The notes under the pieces are model-generated. The model saw nothing but the letters and a program-made list of their open reading frames with translations, searched no databases and had not been told where the DNA came from. This document shows positions 27,001-34,619 of a DNA stretch of 64,000 bases, in pieces. The DNA is from Xiheimicrobium sp052034585. GTDB taxonomy: Bacteria > Myxococcota > Myxococcia > Myxococcales > Myxococcaceae. The translations under genes and the position numbers were made by a program. Position 1 is the stretch's first letter. Each line of letters starts with the position of its first letter. The stretch is taken from assembly GCA_052034585.1 (NCBI GenBank), contig JBPOIJ010000038.1:62001-126000 (forward strand). The letters run 5' to 3'.

Positions 27001-28365
27001 TCAGCTCTCGGGAGGCTTGGGATCTTCTTCGGCCGCGAGCTTTCGGTAGATCGTGCGCGCGGCGATTCCCAGCATGCGGGCGGCGAGGTTCTTGTCGCCC
27101 TTGGTGTGGCGAAGCGTCTCGTGGATCACCCGGCGCTCGATCTCTTCCATCGGCGTGCCGATGGGGATGACGATCTGCTGCGCGGCGCCCATCGGGCCCT
27201 TGCGCACGGCCTCGGGGAGATCGCCCGCGTTCACCAGCTCCCCTCGGCAGAGCACGACCGCGCGCTCGACCGCGTGCTCGAGCTCACGAATGTTGCCGGG
27301 CCAGGCGTAGTTCTCCATCGACGACAGCGCCTCGTCCGAGAATCCGCGGAGGTTCTTCGCGTTCTTCGCCGCGAACCGACGCAGGAAGTGCTCGGCGAGC
27401 AGGGGAATGTCCTCGCGGCGCGAGGCGAGGGAAGGGATGCGCACCTCGACGACGTTGAGCCGGTAGTAGAGGTCTTCGCGGAAGCGGCCCTCTTTCACTT
27501 CGGTCGCGAGATCCTTGTTCGTCGCGGCGACGACCCGCACGTCCACCTTGATCGTCTGGGTGCCGCCGAGCCGCTCGAGCTCGCCTTCCTGCAGCACGCG
27601 CAAGAGCTTCACCTGGGCCGAGGCGCTCATCTCGCCGACCTCGTCGAGGAAGAGGGTGCCTCCGTTCGCGCGCTCGAAGCGGCCCTCCTTGCGGGCGACG
27701 GCTCCGGTGAAGGCGCCTCGCTCGACGCCGAACAGCTCCGCTTCGAGGATGCTCTCGGGCAGGGCGGCGCAGTTGACGGCGATGAAGGCGTTCTTCGCGC
27801 GCGGCGAGTGCTCGTGAATGAAGCGGGCGGCGAGCTCCTTGCCGGTGCCCGACTCGCCCTGCACCAGCACGGTCGCGGTCGACGGCGAGGCCTGCTCGAG
27901 CAGATCCATGAAGGCGCGGAAGGCCGGCGAGTTGCCGACGATCGCCTTCTGCCCCATCGCGGCGAGCTGGGCCTTGAGATCGCGGTTCTCTGCGGTGAGC
28001 TGCTGCTTCTCCATCGCCTTCTGCACGGCCTTGAGGAGCGAGTGGCGCTTGAGCGGCTTGGTGATGAAGTCGTAGGCCCCGTCGCGCATCGCGCTCACCG
28101 CGGTCTCGACGGTGGCGTAGGCGGTCATCAGCACCACCTCGACGTCGGGCCGCATCGCGCGGGAGGCCTTGAGGAGCGCCTGCCCATCGAGGCCGGGCAT
28201 CATCAGATCGGTGACGAGCACGCCCACCTCGGGCTTGCGCAAGAGCTCGAGCGCCTTCTGGCCGTCGGGCGCCGACAGCGTCGACACGCCTTCCTTCTCG
28301 AAGATGCGGCAGACCGACTCGAGGTTGGCGAGGTCGTCGTCGACGACCAGAACGGTGGTGGTCAC
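27001..28365 (-). CDS. Sigma-54-dependent response regulator (NtrC type)
   Basis: A 454-residue protein with three domains. The receiver (1-120) has the acidic pair in VLVVDDDLANLES, phospho-Asp in VLVTDLMMPGLDG and Lys in DFITKPLKRHS. The AAA+ domain (about 145-375) has Walker A GESGTGKE, the sigma-54-contacting GAFTGA loop and GGTLFLDEVGEM. A Fis-type helix-turn-helix closes it (LRHTKGDKNLAARMLGIAARTIY). The start is GTG 28365, four bases after the lipoprotein stop; longer upstream reading is shadow. No histidine kinase lies beside it, so its partner is elsewhere. Confidence 0.95.
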   Translation of the reverse strand: MTTTVLVVDDDLANLESVCRIFEKEGVSTLSAPDGQKALELLRKPEVGVLVTDLMMPGLDGQALLKASRAMRPDVEVVLMTAYATVETAVSAMRDGAYDFITKPLKRHSLLKAVQKAMEKQQLTAENRDLKAQLAAMGQKAIVGNSPAFRAFMDLLEQASPSTATVLVQGESGTGKELAARFIHEHSPRAKNAFIAVNCAALPESILEAELFGVERGAFTGAVARKEGRFERANGGTLFLDEVGEMSASAQVKLLRVLQEGELERLGGTQTIKVDVRVVAATNKDLATEVKEGRFREDLYYRLNVVEVRIPSLASRREDIPLLAEHFLRRFAAKNAKNLRGFSDEALSSMENYAWPGNIRELEHAVERAVVLCRGELVNAGDLPEAVRKGPMGAAQQIVIPIGTPMEEIERRVIHETLRHTKGDKNLAARMLGIAARTIYRKLAAEEDPKPPES

Positions 28366-28369
28366 GGTG

Positions 28370-30103
28370 TCAGAGGGCGCAGGTTCCGCCAGCGCAGGTC
28401 CCAGAGCAACACTCCCGATCGCCTCCGCACGAGAATCCACTCGGGACGCAGCGGCAGGTTCCCAGCTGGCAGATGCCCGAGCAGCAGTCACTGTTGCCTC
28501 CCAGCAGGCAGTTGCCGCCCGGACCGACGCAGAGACAGGCGAGCGGGGCACCGGAGCCGAGCGACCAGCACTTGTAGTTGTCGGACACGCGGCAGACCGA
28601 CCCCGTGCCCGCACCGGTGCAGGCCTGGAAGCAGGTGCCGACGTTGTCGAGGTACGAGGACGAGACGTAGCAGCCGCCGCCGGCTGCGCAGCTGCGAGTG
28701 TCGGCCCGGCAGACCCCTGCGCAGTAGCCGTTCGGGTTGAGCGCGCCGGTGAGGCAGATGCCCGTCTCGCACTGGGAGTGGCTGGTGCACGCGCTGCCGT
28801 AGCGCCCCAGGCCGCGGTCGACGTTCTGGCAGAGCTTGCTCCATGGGTTGCAGCCGTAACCGGTGCCCCCGCCCGAACATTCCAGGTCGTTCGAGCAGAG
28901 CGCACGGCAGGTGTTGTTGTCGTTCATCGTGTCGGTGTCTTGATCGACGCACGCGAAGCCCGCGCGGCACCGCCCCGTCGCACCGAGGCCGGTGCCCGTG
29001 CAACGCGCGAGGCAGGTGGGGACGCCGACGTAGTTGATGCAGAGGCCTCCGTGGCAGCCCGTCGTGGAGCCCACCGTGCACGCCGAAGCGTTGGTGCACA
29101 TGCCGTTGGGGAAGCCGGTGCTGCCTTCGGTCTGGCAGCGCCCCGAGGCGCATTGGGTCGAGGAGAGACAGGGCAGGCCGTCTTGCACGTTGCTGCAGGC
29201 GCCACTCGAAGCGCACTTCGAGTCACCGCAGTCGATCGCGCGATCGCAGGTATTGTCGATGCCGTCGTTGCAGATCTCGGTGCCGGCGCCAACGCAGTCG
29301 GAATCGGCGCAGTCCCGGTTCCCGTCGGCGTCGTTGTCCATGCCGTCGTCGCAAGCGATCTCGGTCTTTCGACGGAGCGCGCAGGTGCAGCCCATGCCGC
29401 AGGTGACGCCGATGCAATCGGAGTCGTCGCAGTCGGTCGCGCCGTCGCCTTCGTCGTCCATGCCGTTCGCGCAGTTGAGCTCGCGCGCCGCTGAGCCTCC
29501 GCCCGTCGATGAGCCGCCGCCGGTTCCAGAGCTCCCGCCACCGGTTCCCGAGCTCCCGCCACCGGTTCCAGAGCTCCCGCCACCGGTTCCAGAGCTTCCG
29601 CCACCGGTGCCAGAACTGCCGCCGCCCGTGCCCGAGGTCCCGCCGCCGGTCCCCGAGGTCCCGCCGCCGGTCCCCGAGGTCCCGCCACCGGTTCCAGAGC
29701 TTCCGCCACCGGTTCCAGAACTTCCGCCGCCCGTCCCCGAGGTCCCGCCGCCCGTCCCCGACGCTCCACCACCAGTGCCTGCGCTCCCACCGCCACTCGA
29801 AGTCGTCGGGACGCCGCCGATGCAGAGGCAGCCGGAGCCACAGGGTTCGCCTTCACACTGGGCGTCTGCGCAATCGGTCTTTCCGTCGCCGTCGTCATCG
29901 ACGGAGTTGCTGCACTCCTCGCGCATCTTCACCGCGCAAACCGGGTTGTCGAAGCACTTGGGATCGAGGCAGTCGACCTTTCCGTCGCGGTTGTCGTCTT
30001 GCTGGTTGTCGCAGATCTCGGGATCGGTGCCGGCGGGTGGCGTCGATCCGCACCCCAGCCAGGTGAGCACGCCGAGCGCGATCGTCAGCGAACGCCACTG
30101 CAT
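28370..30103 (-). CDS. Cys/Asp-rich surface lipoprotein with Gly/Ser/Thr linker
   Basis: A 577-residue lipoprotein (lipobox VLTWLGC). After the lipid anchor come two acidic Cys modules of the form CxNxxDDDxDGxxDCxDxxC, a 12-unit SGTGGG linker (about 105-195), three more acidic modules, then a Cys-rich C-terminal half with repeated CxxGxC/CVPSGFSCGGDRECC-type knots. The acidic modules resemble thrombospondin type 3 calcium loops. AGGTGA precedes the ATG at 30103. It is transcribed just ahead of the sigma-54 response regulator, so it could be a surface sensor or adhesin linked to that regulator; this is inference. Confidence 0.85.
   Translation of the reverse strand: MQWRSLTIALGVLTWLGCGSTPPAGTDPEICDNQQDDNRDGKVDCLDPKCFDNPVCAVKMREECSNSVDDDGDGKTDCADAQCEGEPCGSGCLCIGGVPTTSSGGGSAGTGGGASGTGGGTSGTGGGSSGTGGGSSGTGGGTSGTGGGTSGTGGGTSGTGGGSSGTGGGSSGTGGGSSGTGGGSSGTGGGSSGTGGGSSTGGGSAARELNCANGMDDEGDGATDCDDSDCIGVTCGMGCTCALRRKTEIACDDGMDNDADGNRDCADSDCVGAGTEICNDGIDNTCDRAIDCGDSKCASSGACSNVQDGLPCLSSTQCASGRCQTEGSTGFPNGMCTNASACTVGSTTGCHGGLCINYVGVPTCLARCTGTGLGATGRCRAGFACVDQDTDTMNDNNTCRALCSNDLECSGGGTGYGCNPWSKLCQNVDRGLGRYGSACTSHSQCETGICLTGALNPNGYCAGVCRADTRSCAAGGGCYVSSSYLDNVGTCFQACTGAGTGSVCRVSDNYKCWSLGSGAPLACLCVGPGGNCLLGGNSDCCSGICQLGTCRCVPSGFSCGGDRECCSGTCAGGTCAL
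29529..29780 (-). repeat. 21-bp tandem repeat, 12 copies
   Basis: Twelve consecutive 21-base units encode a seven-residue SGTGGG(S/T/A) repeat in the lipoprotein linker. Units differ mainly at wobble positions, so the array has been maintained under protein-level constraint. The copy number may vary between strains. Confidence 0.92.
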
Positions 30104-30169
30104 CACTTCACCTCGACACGGCCGGCCAGTGCGTCGTGCACGTTACACCCGTCGAACGGCGGCGTCGCG

Positions 30170-30730
30170 TTACCGCACGAGGAGAAAGAAGAGCGCCACG
30201 AGGAGCCAGGTCGGCACGGCTGGGTAGAAGAACCAGCGGCTGTCTTGCCCGATGGCGAGGTGCGGATTGCCGGCGCCGCCGAGGAAGGCGTCGAGCTGCG
30301 TCTTCCGCTCGTGGTCGTCGCCCTGGCCCCAGTCGGTCAAGACGTAGGGCCCGTCATCGAGGGTGAGGACGAGGCGGGTCTGATCGACGAGATCACCGCT
30401 GGCGTTCTCGCTCACGCGCTCCTCGACCGTTCCGCCACGGAGCGCACCCGCTGGGAGCGTGCGATGGAAGCTCTCGAGCGCGCGCTGCTGTTCGATGCTG
30501 CAGATCGTCCCGGCTGGCGAGCGATCGCAGACGAGCTCGCTTCGGCGCGCGTAGAGGGCGCTGAAGATGCTCAGCGCGAGAAAGAACCCGCCCGGCACGA
30601 GGCGGAAGGCGCTGAACTCGCGCAGCGACAGGCGCTCGCTCTTCTTCACGAGGTGCGCGAGGCAGAACCACGACACCACCGCGCAGGTCCCGTAGGTGAT
30701 CGCGTAGCCGACGACGGTGAGGACGATCAC
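30170..30730 (-). CDS. Hypothetical membrane protein
   Basis: A 186-residue protein with an N-terminal helix (about 4-27), a second near 45-62, a central soluble loop of about 100 residues and a C-terminal helix ending in a single Arg (WLLVALFFLLVR). The loop contains two cysteines and an acidic TLDDGPYVLTDWGQGDDHE stretch. No family is recognised. Its ATG overlaps the stop of the ParB-domain gene (30727-30730), so it belongs to the tldD-tldE-parB-like operon. Confidence 0.72.
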   Translation of the reverse strand: MIVLTVVGYAITYGTCAVVSWFCLAHLVKKSERLSLREFSAFRLVPGGFFLALSIFSALYARRSELVCDRSPAGTICSIEQQRALESFHRTLPAGALRGGTVEERVSENASGDLVDQTRLVLTLDDGPYVLTDWGQGDDHERKTQLDAFLGGAGNPHLAIGQDSRWFFYPAVPTWLLVALFFLLVR

Positions 30731-31695
30731 TCCTCGGCGTCACCCGCGGGAGCGCCGCCCATCTTCGCGATGTCTTCCTTCTCGACCTTCGCCGCGTCGA
30801 TCTTCTTCGTCGCCGCGTGCAGCTTGGCGATGGTGTCTTCGAAGTCGAAGTCGCCGTCCTTCTTGAAGCGCAGGAAGTTCACTCGCGCGACGACGTAATT
30901 CTTCAGGTACGGCGACTGGAGCCCCTTCGCCTTGAGCGCCTCGACCACCTTCACCACGTCATCGTCCCAGGCGAGCAGCAGCTCGGCGCGCTTCTCACGC
31001 TCCTTGAGCGCGTCTTGGATCGGCTCTTCGAAGAACCCCTCGAGGCGTTTGACGACCGAGGTGTAGGCGCCGGCGGAGAACCGCGGCCGCTTCTCGTAGA
31101 TCGCGCCGAAGGTGATGAAGTGCGGCTCCTCGAACTCGGCGAGGAAGTCGCTCTCCTTGTCCTTGCCGCGCGCGCCGACGAGCCCGCGGTACATGCGAAT
31201 GACCTCGAGCGAGCGCTCCTTCAGGTTGTGGGCCTTCTCGGTGTTGAGGGCGAGGATCTTGAACTCGACCTCCGGGTCCGGCACCACCAGCGCGGCGATG
31301 CTCTTCGCGCCCAGCATCGTCATCGCGCCGAGGCGGTGGTTGCCGTTCGGCGAGTGGTACAGCCCGTCGGCATGACGAATGGCGATCACCGGGTCGAGGT
31401 AGCGGCCGACGCGCTCCATCGCGTTCGCCAACTTCTTCACGTGCGCCTCGCTGCGATCGCGCTGGTAGTCGGTGGCCTTCACCTTGTCGATCGGCAGCAC
31501 CGCGAGCACGACGCCGTGCGCGCCGAGGGGATCCTTGTAGCTGCCCACCACCGAGCCGCCGTCGGCGACGATCTGCGCCTCGAGCGCCTTCGTGTTCTCA
31601 CTCCCGCCGGCGGTGTCCTTCGCGGCGAGGCCCTTCGAGCCAGCTTCGACCTTCTTGCGACGGGCAGCGCGGGGCTTCTTCTTGGTAGCGGCCAT
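30727..31695 (-). CDS. ParB/Srx-fold domain protein
   Basis: A 322-residue protein. After a Lys/Arg/Ala-rich N-terminus (1-40) it has a ParB N-terminal-like domain (about 65-165): IDKVKATDYQRDRSEAHVKKL, DPVIAIRHADGLYHSPNGNHR and LNTEKAHNLKERS. The NGNHRLGA block takes the place of the GERRxRA ParB box. No typical ParB helix-turn-helix for parS is clear and no parA is nearby, so chromosome partitioning is unlikely. The C-terminal half is helical and Lys/Glu-rich. It starts three bases after tldE and overlaps the membrane protein gene. Confidence 0.83.
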   Translation of the reverse strand: MAATKKKPRAARRKKVEAGSKGLAAKDTAGGSENTKALEAQIVADGGSVVGSYKDPLGAHGVVLAVLPIDKVKATDYQRDRSEAHVKKLANAMERVGRYLDPVIAIRHADGLYHSPNGNHRLGAMTMLGAKSIAALVVPDPEVEFKILALNTEKAHNLKERSLEVIRMYRGLVGARGKDKESDFLAEFEEPHFITFGAIYEKRPRFSAGAYTSVVKRLEGFFEEPIQDALKEREKRAELLLAWDDDVVKVVEALKAKGLQSPYLKNYVVARVNFLRFKKDGDFDFEDTIAKLHAATKKIDAAKVEKEDIAKMGGAPAGDAEE

Positions 31696-31698
31696 GGG

Positions 31699-33048
31699 TC
31701 ATTCTCCTGAGACGGTGAGTTCGGCGAAACGAATGGTGGGCGCGCCGACCGATCCCCTGAAGGTGAGATCGTTCGCGATCGCGTCGATGCGCTGCAGCAT
31801 GTCCAGCATGTTTCCGGCGACGGTGACTTCCTGCACCGGGCGGGTGAGCTCGCCGTTCTCGATCCACAGCCCGTTGGCGCCGCGCGAGTACTCGCCAGTC
31901 ACCAGGTTGGCGCCGTGCCCGAGCATGGCGGTGACGTAGAGCCCGTGCGGCACGTCCTTGATGAGCGCCTCCGGCGTGATGGTGCCGGGCTCGAGGAAGA
32001 GGTTGTGGGTGCCGATCGACGGCAGGCTCCGGTAGCCGCGCGAGGCGTTGCCGGTGCTGCGCGTCTTGGCCTTTCGCGCGGTGAAGGCGTCGTAGAGGAA
32101 CGTCTTGAGCACGCCCTGCTCGATCAGCGCCGAGCGGCGGGTGGGCACCCCTTCGCCGTCGAACGGAGACGTGGCCAGGCCCTTCGGCATCAGCCCGTCG
32201 TCGACGATGGTGACGCTCGGAGGCGCGATGGTGGCGCCCAGCTTGTCGGCGAGGAACGAGGCCTTCTTGAACACCGAGTCGCCGTTCACCGCGCCCGCGA
32301 TGCCGCCGATGAAGCTCGCCGCCATCATCGGATCGAAGACGACCGGCACCTGCTGCGACTTCACCTTCTTGGCGCCGAGCATTCGCACTGCGCGCCTGGC
32401 CGCTTCGGTCGCGACGTGCTCGGGAGACTCCAGATCCTTCAGGAAGCGGCGCGCGTCGTACCACCACGAGTTCTGGAGCTGCCCGTCGGCCTCCGCCACC
32501 GCCGCCGTGTACAGGTACACGCTGGTCCCCTGGGAGGCGCCGGTCACCCCTGCCGACGACGCGAGGAAGATCTCGCCGACGGTTTCGCCGGCCTCGACCG
32601 ATTCGATCGTCTTGATGCGCGGGTCGTGGCTGCGCGCGACCTTCTCCATCGCGAGCGCCGCGTTGATCTTCCAGTCGGGCGCGAGGCTCGCGACCTCGGC
32701 GTCGAAGAGCGGGCCCACGTCGGGGAAGTCGCCCAGCTCGTCGTCCTTTGGGAGCCCGTTGAGCGGGTTCGGCGCGGCGGCCTCGGCGAGCTGGATCGCG
32801 CGATCGACGAAGGCGTTGAGGCCCGAGGCGTCGAAGTCGCTGGTGAAGGCGAAGCCCAGCCGGTTCTTCACGAAGACGCGCAGCCCGACGCCCTTGCTGG
32901 TGGCCTGGGTCAAGTGCTCGATCTCTCCGTCGCGCACGCGGCAGGTCGCTTCGCGGCCGATCTGCACGAAGGCCTCGGCCTGCTTGGCGCCCATCTTCTT
33001 CGCGCGGGCGACGAGCTTCTTCGCGAGCTGTTCCGGGTTGGTGCTCAT
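31699..33048 (-). CDS. tldE: TldE/PmbA-type protein (non-catalytic partner)
   Basis: A 449-residue member of the TldD/PmbA family. It has the family N-terminal block with RDGEIEHLTQATSKGVGLRVFV and the C-terminal GEYSRGANGLWIENGELTRPVQEVT, but lacks the HExxxH zinc motif found in the neighbouring gene. It is therefore the PmbA/TldE subunit that forms a heterodimeric metalloprotease with TldD. In other bacteria this complex trims unfolded peptides, microcin leaders and CcdA. The ATG at 33048 overlaps the tldD stop by four bases. Confidence 0.92.
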   Translation of the reverse strand: MSTNPEQLAKKLVARAKKMGAKQAEAFVQIGREATCRVRDGEIEHLTQATSKGVGLRVFVKNRLGFAFTSDFDASGLNAFVDRAIQLAEAAAPNPLNGLPKDDELGDFPDVGPLFDAEVASLAPDWKINAALAMEKVARSHDPRIKTIESVEAGETVGEIFLASSAGVTGASQGTSVYLYTAAVAEADGQLQNSWWYDARRFLKDLESPEHVATEAARRAVRMLGAKKVKSQQVPVVFDPMMAASFIGGIAGAVNGDSVFKKASFLADKLGATIAPPSVTIVDDGLMPKGLATSPFDGEGVPTRRSALIEQGVLKTFLYDAFTARKAKTRSTGNASRGYRSLPSIGTHNLFLEPGTITPEALIKDVPHGLYVTAMLGHGANLVTGEYSRGANGLWIENGELTRPVQEVTVAGNMLDMLQRIDAIANDLTFRGSVGAPTIRFAELTVSGE

Positions 33049-34469
33049 CGCTTGCCTCCTGCCACCCGAGTGCCGCCGACCGTCATCTTGTCGATGCGCA
33101 CGGTGGGGAGCCCGACGCCGACCGGCACGCCCTGGCCGTCCTTCCCGCAGGTGCCCATGCCTGGGTCTGGCATTGGATCGTTCCCGACCCGGCTCACGTT
33201 CTTGAGCGCGACCGGCCCCACGCCGATCAACGTCACGCCCTTGAGCGGCTTGGCGAGCTTGCCCTTCTTGATCTCGTAGGCCTCGGAGACCTCGAAGACG
33301 AAGTTGCCGTTGGTGATGTCCACCTGCCCGCCGCCGAAGTTCGCGCAGTACACGCCGGTGTCGACGCCACGAATGATGTCCTCGGGCGTGTCTTCTCCTG
33401 GCGCGAGGTAGGTGTTCGTCATGCGCGGCAGCGGGGTGTGCTTGAACGACTCGCGCCGCCCGCTCCCGGTGGAGCTCTTGCCCATCAGCTTCGCGTTGAG
33501 CGAGTCGTACATGTAGCCCTTCAAGATGCCGCGCTCGATCAGCACCTTGAACTGCGCCGGCGTGCCCTCGTCGTCGACGTTGAGTGAGCCGCGCGCGTTC
33601 GCCATCGTGCCGTCGTCGATCACCGTCACCAGCTCGGAGGCGACCTTCTCGCCGACCTTCCCCGCGAAGAGCGAGGTGCCCTTGCGAATGAAGTCTGCCT
33701 CGAGGCCGTGGCCGACCGCTTCGTGGAGCAGAATGCCGCTCCAGCCGGGCGCGAGCACGACGGTCTGTTCTCCCGCGATCGCATCGGACGCGCCCAAGGT
33801 GGCGCAGGCCATTCGAGCCGCTTCTCGGGCGACGTGCTCGGGCGTGAAGGTGTCGAAGTGGGTGAAGGGGACTCGGCCGCCGCCCCCGAAGCTCCCGGTG
33901 CGCCGCTCGCCCTTCTTGCCCTCGGCGACCGCCATCACGCTGATGCGGCAGAGATCCTGAGTGTCCTCGGCGAGGTGCCCGAGCGTGTTCGCCACCAGCA
34001 CCCGCTTGGTCGAGTCCGCGTACGAGGCCATCACCTGCTTGATGCGCTTGTCGTAGGCGTGCGCAGCGCGGTTGGCGCGAACGACCAGATCACGCTTCTT
34101 CTCGACCGCGATCGACGCCAGGTGATCGGTCAGCCGGTAGAACGTCGGCAGCGGCGTGCGGCTCACCTTGAACGACTGCTCGCTCCCGCCACCGTGCGCA
34201 ATGAAGGCAGCGGTGTGCGCGGCGCGGAAGAGCGCCTCGTCTTCGAGATCGTCGGAGTACGCGTAGCCCACCTTCGCTCCGGCGATGACGCGAAGGCCGA
34301 CGCCTTGGGAGAGCCCGGCCTGCGCGCTCTTCACCTTCTTCTCGTCGAGCACCACCGCGGTGTTCTCGTTTCGCTCGACGTAGACCTCGGCGAACTCCGC
34401 GCCGCGCTCCATCGCGGCCGACAAGAGCCGCTCGACGAGGGACAGGGGCAACAAGGGGGCCTGGCTCAT
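33045..34469 (-). CDS. tldD: TldD zinc metalloprotease
   Basis: A 474-residue TldD. The catalytic motif is LLHEAVGHGLEADF (HExxxH, about residue 245), the third ligand region is near SGRRESFKHTPLPRMTN, and the C-terminus carries GGGQVDITNGNFVFEVSEAY. It pairs with TldE, encoded directly downstream with a four-base overlap. The substrate is unknown. A link with the TfuA-like gene at the left edge, 33 kb away, is not supported by position. TACGGT 12 bases before the ATG may be a -10 box. Confidence 0.94.
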   Translation of the reverse strand: MSQAPLLPLSLVERLLSAAMERGAEFAEVYVERNENTAVVLDEKKVKSAQAGLSQGVGLRVIAGAKVGYAYSDDLEDEALFRAAHTAAFIAHGGGSEQSFKVSRTPLPTFYRLTDHLASIAVEKKRDLVVRANRAAHAYDKRIKQVMASYADSTKRVLVANTLGHLAEDTQDLCRISVMAVAEGKKGERRTGSFGGGGRVPFTHFDTFTPEHVAREAARMACATLGASDAIAGEQTVVLAPGWSGILLHEAVGHGLEADFIRKGTSLFAGKVGEKVASELVTVIDDGTMANARGSLNVDDEGTPAQFKVLIERGILKGYMYDSLNAKLMGKSSTGSGRRESFKHTPLPRMTNTYLAPGEDTPEDIIRGVDTGVYCANFGGGQVDITNGNFVFEVSEAYEIKKGKLAKPLKGVTLIGVGPVALKNVSRVGNDPMPDPGMGTCGKDGQGVPVGVGLPTVRIDKMTVGGTRVAGGKR

Positions 34470-34619
34470 ATGAGACGGCGGACCGTAGCAACCGAGCGCC
34501 CAAACTCCACCCTGAGGAGCGTTCCTCCCACTTCAGCCGGGCCCCGAAATGGAACCATCGCCCGACGAAGCTGGTCGGTAATGCGCCGCCAAGCCTGCTA
34601 GCCTCCCAAGTCCGAAACC

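Noticed and set aside
29529..29780. Regular repeats resembling a CRISPR array
   Set aside because: Units are contiguous 21-mers without spacers and encode an in-frame linker; no cas gene is present.
30727..31695. Chromosome-partitioning ParB
   Set aside because: No parA neighbour, no clear parS-like sites and an altered ParB box; only the N-terminal fold is supported.
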